Below, one piece after another: positions 15,306-16,737 of a stretch of 16,737 bases of DNA. Every line of letters begins with the position of its first letter. Within the stretch, counting starts at the first letter, position 1. This DNA comes from Sulfurirhabdus sp043759595 (GTDB lineage: Bacteria; Pseudomonadota; Gammaproteobacteria; Burkholderiales; SMCO01). A program made the position numbers and the translations under genes. The notes under the pieces were generated by a model. It did no database searches, was not told the origin of the DNA, and saw only the letters and a list, made by a program, of their open reading frames with translations. The stretch covers positions 1 to 16,737 of the forward strand of contig JAYVLG010000069.1 of assembly GCA_043759595.1 (NCBI GenBank), written 5' to 3'.

Positions 15306-16316
15306 ATGCCAAAAATCCTGATCATTGCCCCCTCCTGGGTTGGCGACACTGTCATGGCGCAGCCCTTGTTCAAGCGGCTTCATGAACGCCATACCAATCT
15401 CACCCTGGATGTCCTGGCGCCGGCCTGGACGCTCCCCCTGCTTCGGCACATGCCGGAAGTGCATGACGTGATTGCGAACCCTTTTAATCATGGTGAATTA
15501 AAACTGGGTGAACGTTATCGTTTGGGAAAATCCCTCAGGAAACGTGGCTACGATCAGGCAATTATTTTACCCAACTCGCTGAAATCTGCACTCATTCCCT
15601 TTTTTGCGAGGATTCCCCAGCGAACCGGGTTTGTGGGTGAAATGCGACTAGGCATCGTCAACGATGCACGCCATCTGGATGAGAAAGACTTACCATTGAT
15701 GGTAGAGCGTTTTGCAATATTAGCCGAAAGAAAATCTGCGCCGCTGCCACGCCCATTACCCGCCACTTCTTTGCTGGTAAATGAAACCGAGCAAAAACAG
15801 ACACTGGATAAGCTGGCACTTTCCCCGAAAAAACCGGTGATTGCATTTTGCATCGGGGCGGAATTCGGCCCGGCTAAACGCTGGCCTGTTTCCCATTTCG
15901 CAGAATTGGGAAACAGGCTGTCAGATCAATACGAAATCTGGTTGATAGGCTCACATAAAGATCAGACAATCGGGGATGAAATACAGCAGCTATGTGGCAG
16001 CAATTGCAAGAATCTGTGCGGAAAAACCGGACTGAGCGATGCCATCTCCCTGTTGGCAAGTGCTTCCCTGGTGATCAGCAATGATTCAGGCCTGATGCAT
16101 GTTGCAGCAGCCTTGAATAAACCCATGATGGCGCTTTATGGTTCATCCAGCCCGGATTTCACGCCACCGCTTTCCGATAAAGCGCACATCATCAGCCTGA
16201 ATCTCTCATGCAGCCCTTGCTTTAAAAGAGAGTGTCCATTGGGACATTTCAACTGCATGAATCAACTCACGTCCGAGATTGTTTTAAAAGAAATCGACAA
16301 GGTAAAGCTTGAATAA
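15306..16316 (+). CDS. waaF: ADP-heptose:LPS heptosyltransferase II
   Basis: Adds the second heptose to the inner core of lipopolysaccharide at the cytoplasmic face of the inner membrane (GT9 family). The 336-aa protein (E. coli WaaF 348) starts with KILIIAPSWVGD (3-14), where D14 is at the position of the likely catalytic base. GAEFGPAKRWP (184-194), NDSGLMHVAAAL (259-270) and LYGSSSPDFTPPL (277-289) form the ADP-heptose binding region. The C-terminal Cys block SCSPCFKRECPLGHFNCM (301-318) is typical of WaaF and separates it from WaaC. The ATG has only a weak ribosome site, but the N-terminus fits the family. The gene follows the zinc-finger gene after a long gap. Its last 36 codons are repeated downstream. 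Confidence 0.95.
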   Translation: MPKILIIAPSWVGDTVMAQPLFKRLHERHTNLTLDVLAPAWTLPLLRHMPEVHDVIANPFNHGELKLGERYRLGKSLRKRGYDQAIILPNSLKSALIPFFARIPQRTGFVGEMRLGIVNDARHLDEKDLPLMVERFAILAERKSAPLPRPLPATSLLVNETEQKQTLDKLALSPKKPVIAFCIGAEFGPAKRWPVSHFAELGNRLSDQYEIWLIGSHKDQTIGDEIQQLCGSNCKNLCGKTGLSDAISLLASASLVISNDSGLMHVAAALNKPMMALYGSSSPDFTPPLSDKAHIISLNLSCSPCFKRECPLGHFNCMNQLTSEIVLKEIDKVKLE

Positions 16317-16508
16317 CGCATTGTTCTGTCAGGCAGTCCGTATCTAAAATCTACAGCTTTTATGACCGCAGAGGCGCGGAGGCGCTGAGAGAAAAGCCAC
16401 TTCTAAACTACGATCTTCTCTGCGCCTCCGCGCCTCTGCGGTAAACAGATTCGGGCAAATACCCAAAGATACTTCCTTTGAGGCAAAGTACCTGCCAGAC
16501 CAGGCTCA
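16205..16508 (+). repeat. direct repeat unit 1 (3' end of waaF plus downstream DNA)
   Basis: Bases 16205-16432 match 16509-16737 with one single-base indel; the offset is 304 nt through the waaF stop and 305 nt after it. The unit holds the last 36 codons of the intact waaF, its downstream hairpin, and a 66-nt spacer (16443-16508) whose match, if any, lies past the window end. Confidence 0.9.
16365..16442. repeat. hairpin element with perfect 21-bp arms downstream of waaF
   Basis: The arms 16365-16385 (ACCGCAGAGGCGCGGAGGCGC with its last base) and 16422-16442 pair perfectly. After a 2-nt bulge the stem can continue with AGAGAA/TTCTCT, leaving a loop of about 22 nt. The arms are built from a GCGGAGGC/GCAGAGGC quasi-repeat, a style seen in intergenic repeats of many environmental bacteria. 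It lies 49 nt past the waaF stop and could end transcription, although no U-run follows. Confidence 0.8.
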
Positions 16509-16620
16509 CTCATGTAGCCCTTGCTTTAAAAGAGAGTGTCCTTTAGGGCATTTCAACTGCATGAATCAACTTACGTCCGAGATTGTTTTAAAAGAAATCG
16601 ATAATATTAAGCTTGAATAG
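16509..16620 (+). pseudogene. waaF: 3' fragment of a second waaF copy
   Basis: In the waaF frame this reads SCSPCFKRECPLGHFNCM followed by NQLTSEIVLKEIDNIKLE and a TAG stop. It matches residues 301-336 of the intact WaaF with only two changes (K332N, V333I). There is no start, ribosome site or upstream coding sequence, so it cannot encode a heptosyltransferase. Nine of the ten base differences are at third codon positions, so the fragment diverged while still under selection as protein. It is probably the remnant of another waaF allele left by recombination, or a strain variant joined during assembly. Confidence 0.8.
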
Positions 16621-16670
16621 CGCATTGTTCTGGTTAGACAGTCCGTATCTAAAATCTACAGCTTTTATGA

Positions 16671-16737
16671 TCGCAGAGGCGCGGAGGCGCTGAGAGAAAA
16701 GCCACTTCTAAACTACGATGTTCTCTGCGCCTCCGCG
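16671..16737. repeat. second copy of the post-waaF hairpin, cut by window end
   Basis: The left arm 16671-16690 (TCGCAGAGGCGCGGAGGCGC) equals the first copy apart from C to T at its first base. The loop matches except for one base. The right arm begins at 16727 and is interrupted by the window end after 11 nt. Confidence 0.8.

Larger units (their letters stand above)
16317..16737. other. 421-nt region after waaF
   Basis: No intact gene is visible. The stretch holds the first hairpin (16365-16442), a spacer with no recognisable content (16443-16508), the waaF tail fragment (16509-16620) and the start of a second hairpin, cut by the window end. Confidence 0.8.
16509..16737 (+). repeat. direct repeat unit 2 (partial at window end)
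   Basis: This is the second copy of the waaF-tail and hairpin unit. Against unit 1 it has 10 substitutions in the 112 nt up to and including the stop codon, and about 4 substitutions plus one indel in the following 116-117 nt. It still matches unit 1 at the last base of the window, so its true end is not seen. Confidence 0.9.

Noticed and set aside
15183..15491. 102-codon minus-strand frame overlapping the start of waaF
   Set aside because: About 60 percent overlaps the conserved WaaF N-terminus antisense, the rest is noncoding gap, and no family is recognised.
1..16737. CRISPR arrays, tRNA or rRNA genes, transposases, integrases, toxin-antitoxin or defence genes
   Set aside because: None seen on either strand. 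The only repeats are the waaF-tail unit and single hairpins.
16317..16737. Waiting array of the 304-nt unit as a tandem repeat system
   Set aside because: Only one full and one partial unit are visible, so an array beyond the window cannot be claimed.

Overview
The window looks like chromosomal DNA from a betaproteobacterium, probably of the Nitrosomonadales/Gallionellaceae/Methylophilaceae kind. This is judged from gene content, gene order and protein style. Nothing here fixes the genus. All ten main genes are housekeeping or core-metabolism genes. I see no tRNA, rRNA, CRISPR array, transposase or phage gene.

Left half (minus strand, about 1-10712): read in the direction of transcription the order is acs (acetyl-CoA synthetase), yhdP (large AsmA-like envelope protein), a nitrilase-superfamily amidase, tldD (metalloprotease subunit), a histone-H1-tailed DUF2934 protein, and a type I-beta DAHP synthase. 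The acs stop and the yhdP start are only 15 nt apart. A perfect 13-bp inverted repeat separates the amidase gene from tldD. A 522-nt gap after tldD holds only a doubtful small ORF and a short hairpin. The divergent glnE/yhdP-amidase-tldD-DAHP synthase grouping is, from memory, common in betaproteobacteria. If so, acs and the DUF2934 gene are local insertions.

Right half (plus strand, about 10799-16620): glnE (control of glutamine synthetase), ilvE (branched-chain aminotransferase), a 69-aa CHCC zinc-finger protein and waaF (LPS heptosyltransferase II) follow one another. A GC-rich hairpin lies after ilvE, and a roughly 100-nt imperfect hairpin resembling a dispersed repeat lies between the zinc-finger gene and waaF.

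The right edge is the least ordinary part. The last 36 codons of waaF and the DNA downstream, including a 21-bp-arm hairpin, are repeated 304-305 nt later. The second copy is cut by the window end. In its coding part nearly all differences are at third codon positions, so the second copy looks like the 3' end of a separately evolved waaF allele and not a decayed fresh duplicate.

No new multi-gene system is evident. The points most worth a second look are the waaF tail duplication, the substituted active-site motifs of the DAHP synthase, the H1-like DUF2934 protein and the intergenic hairpins.
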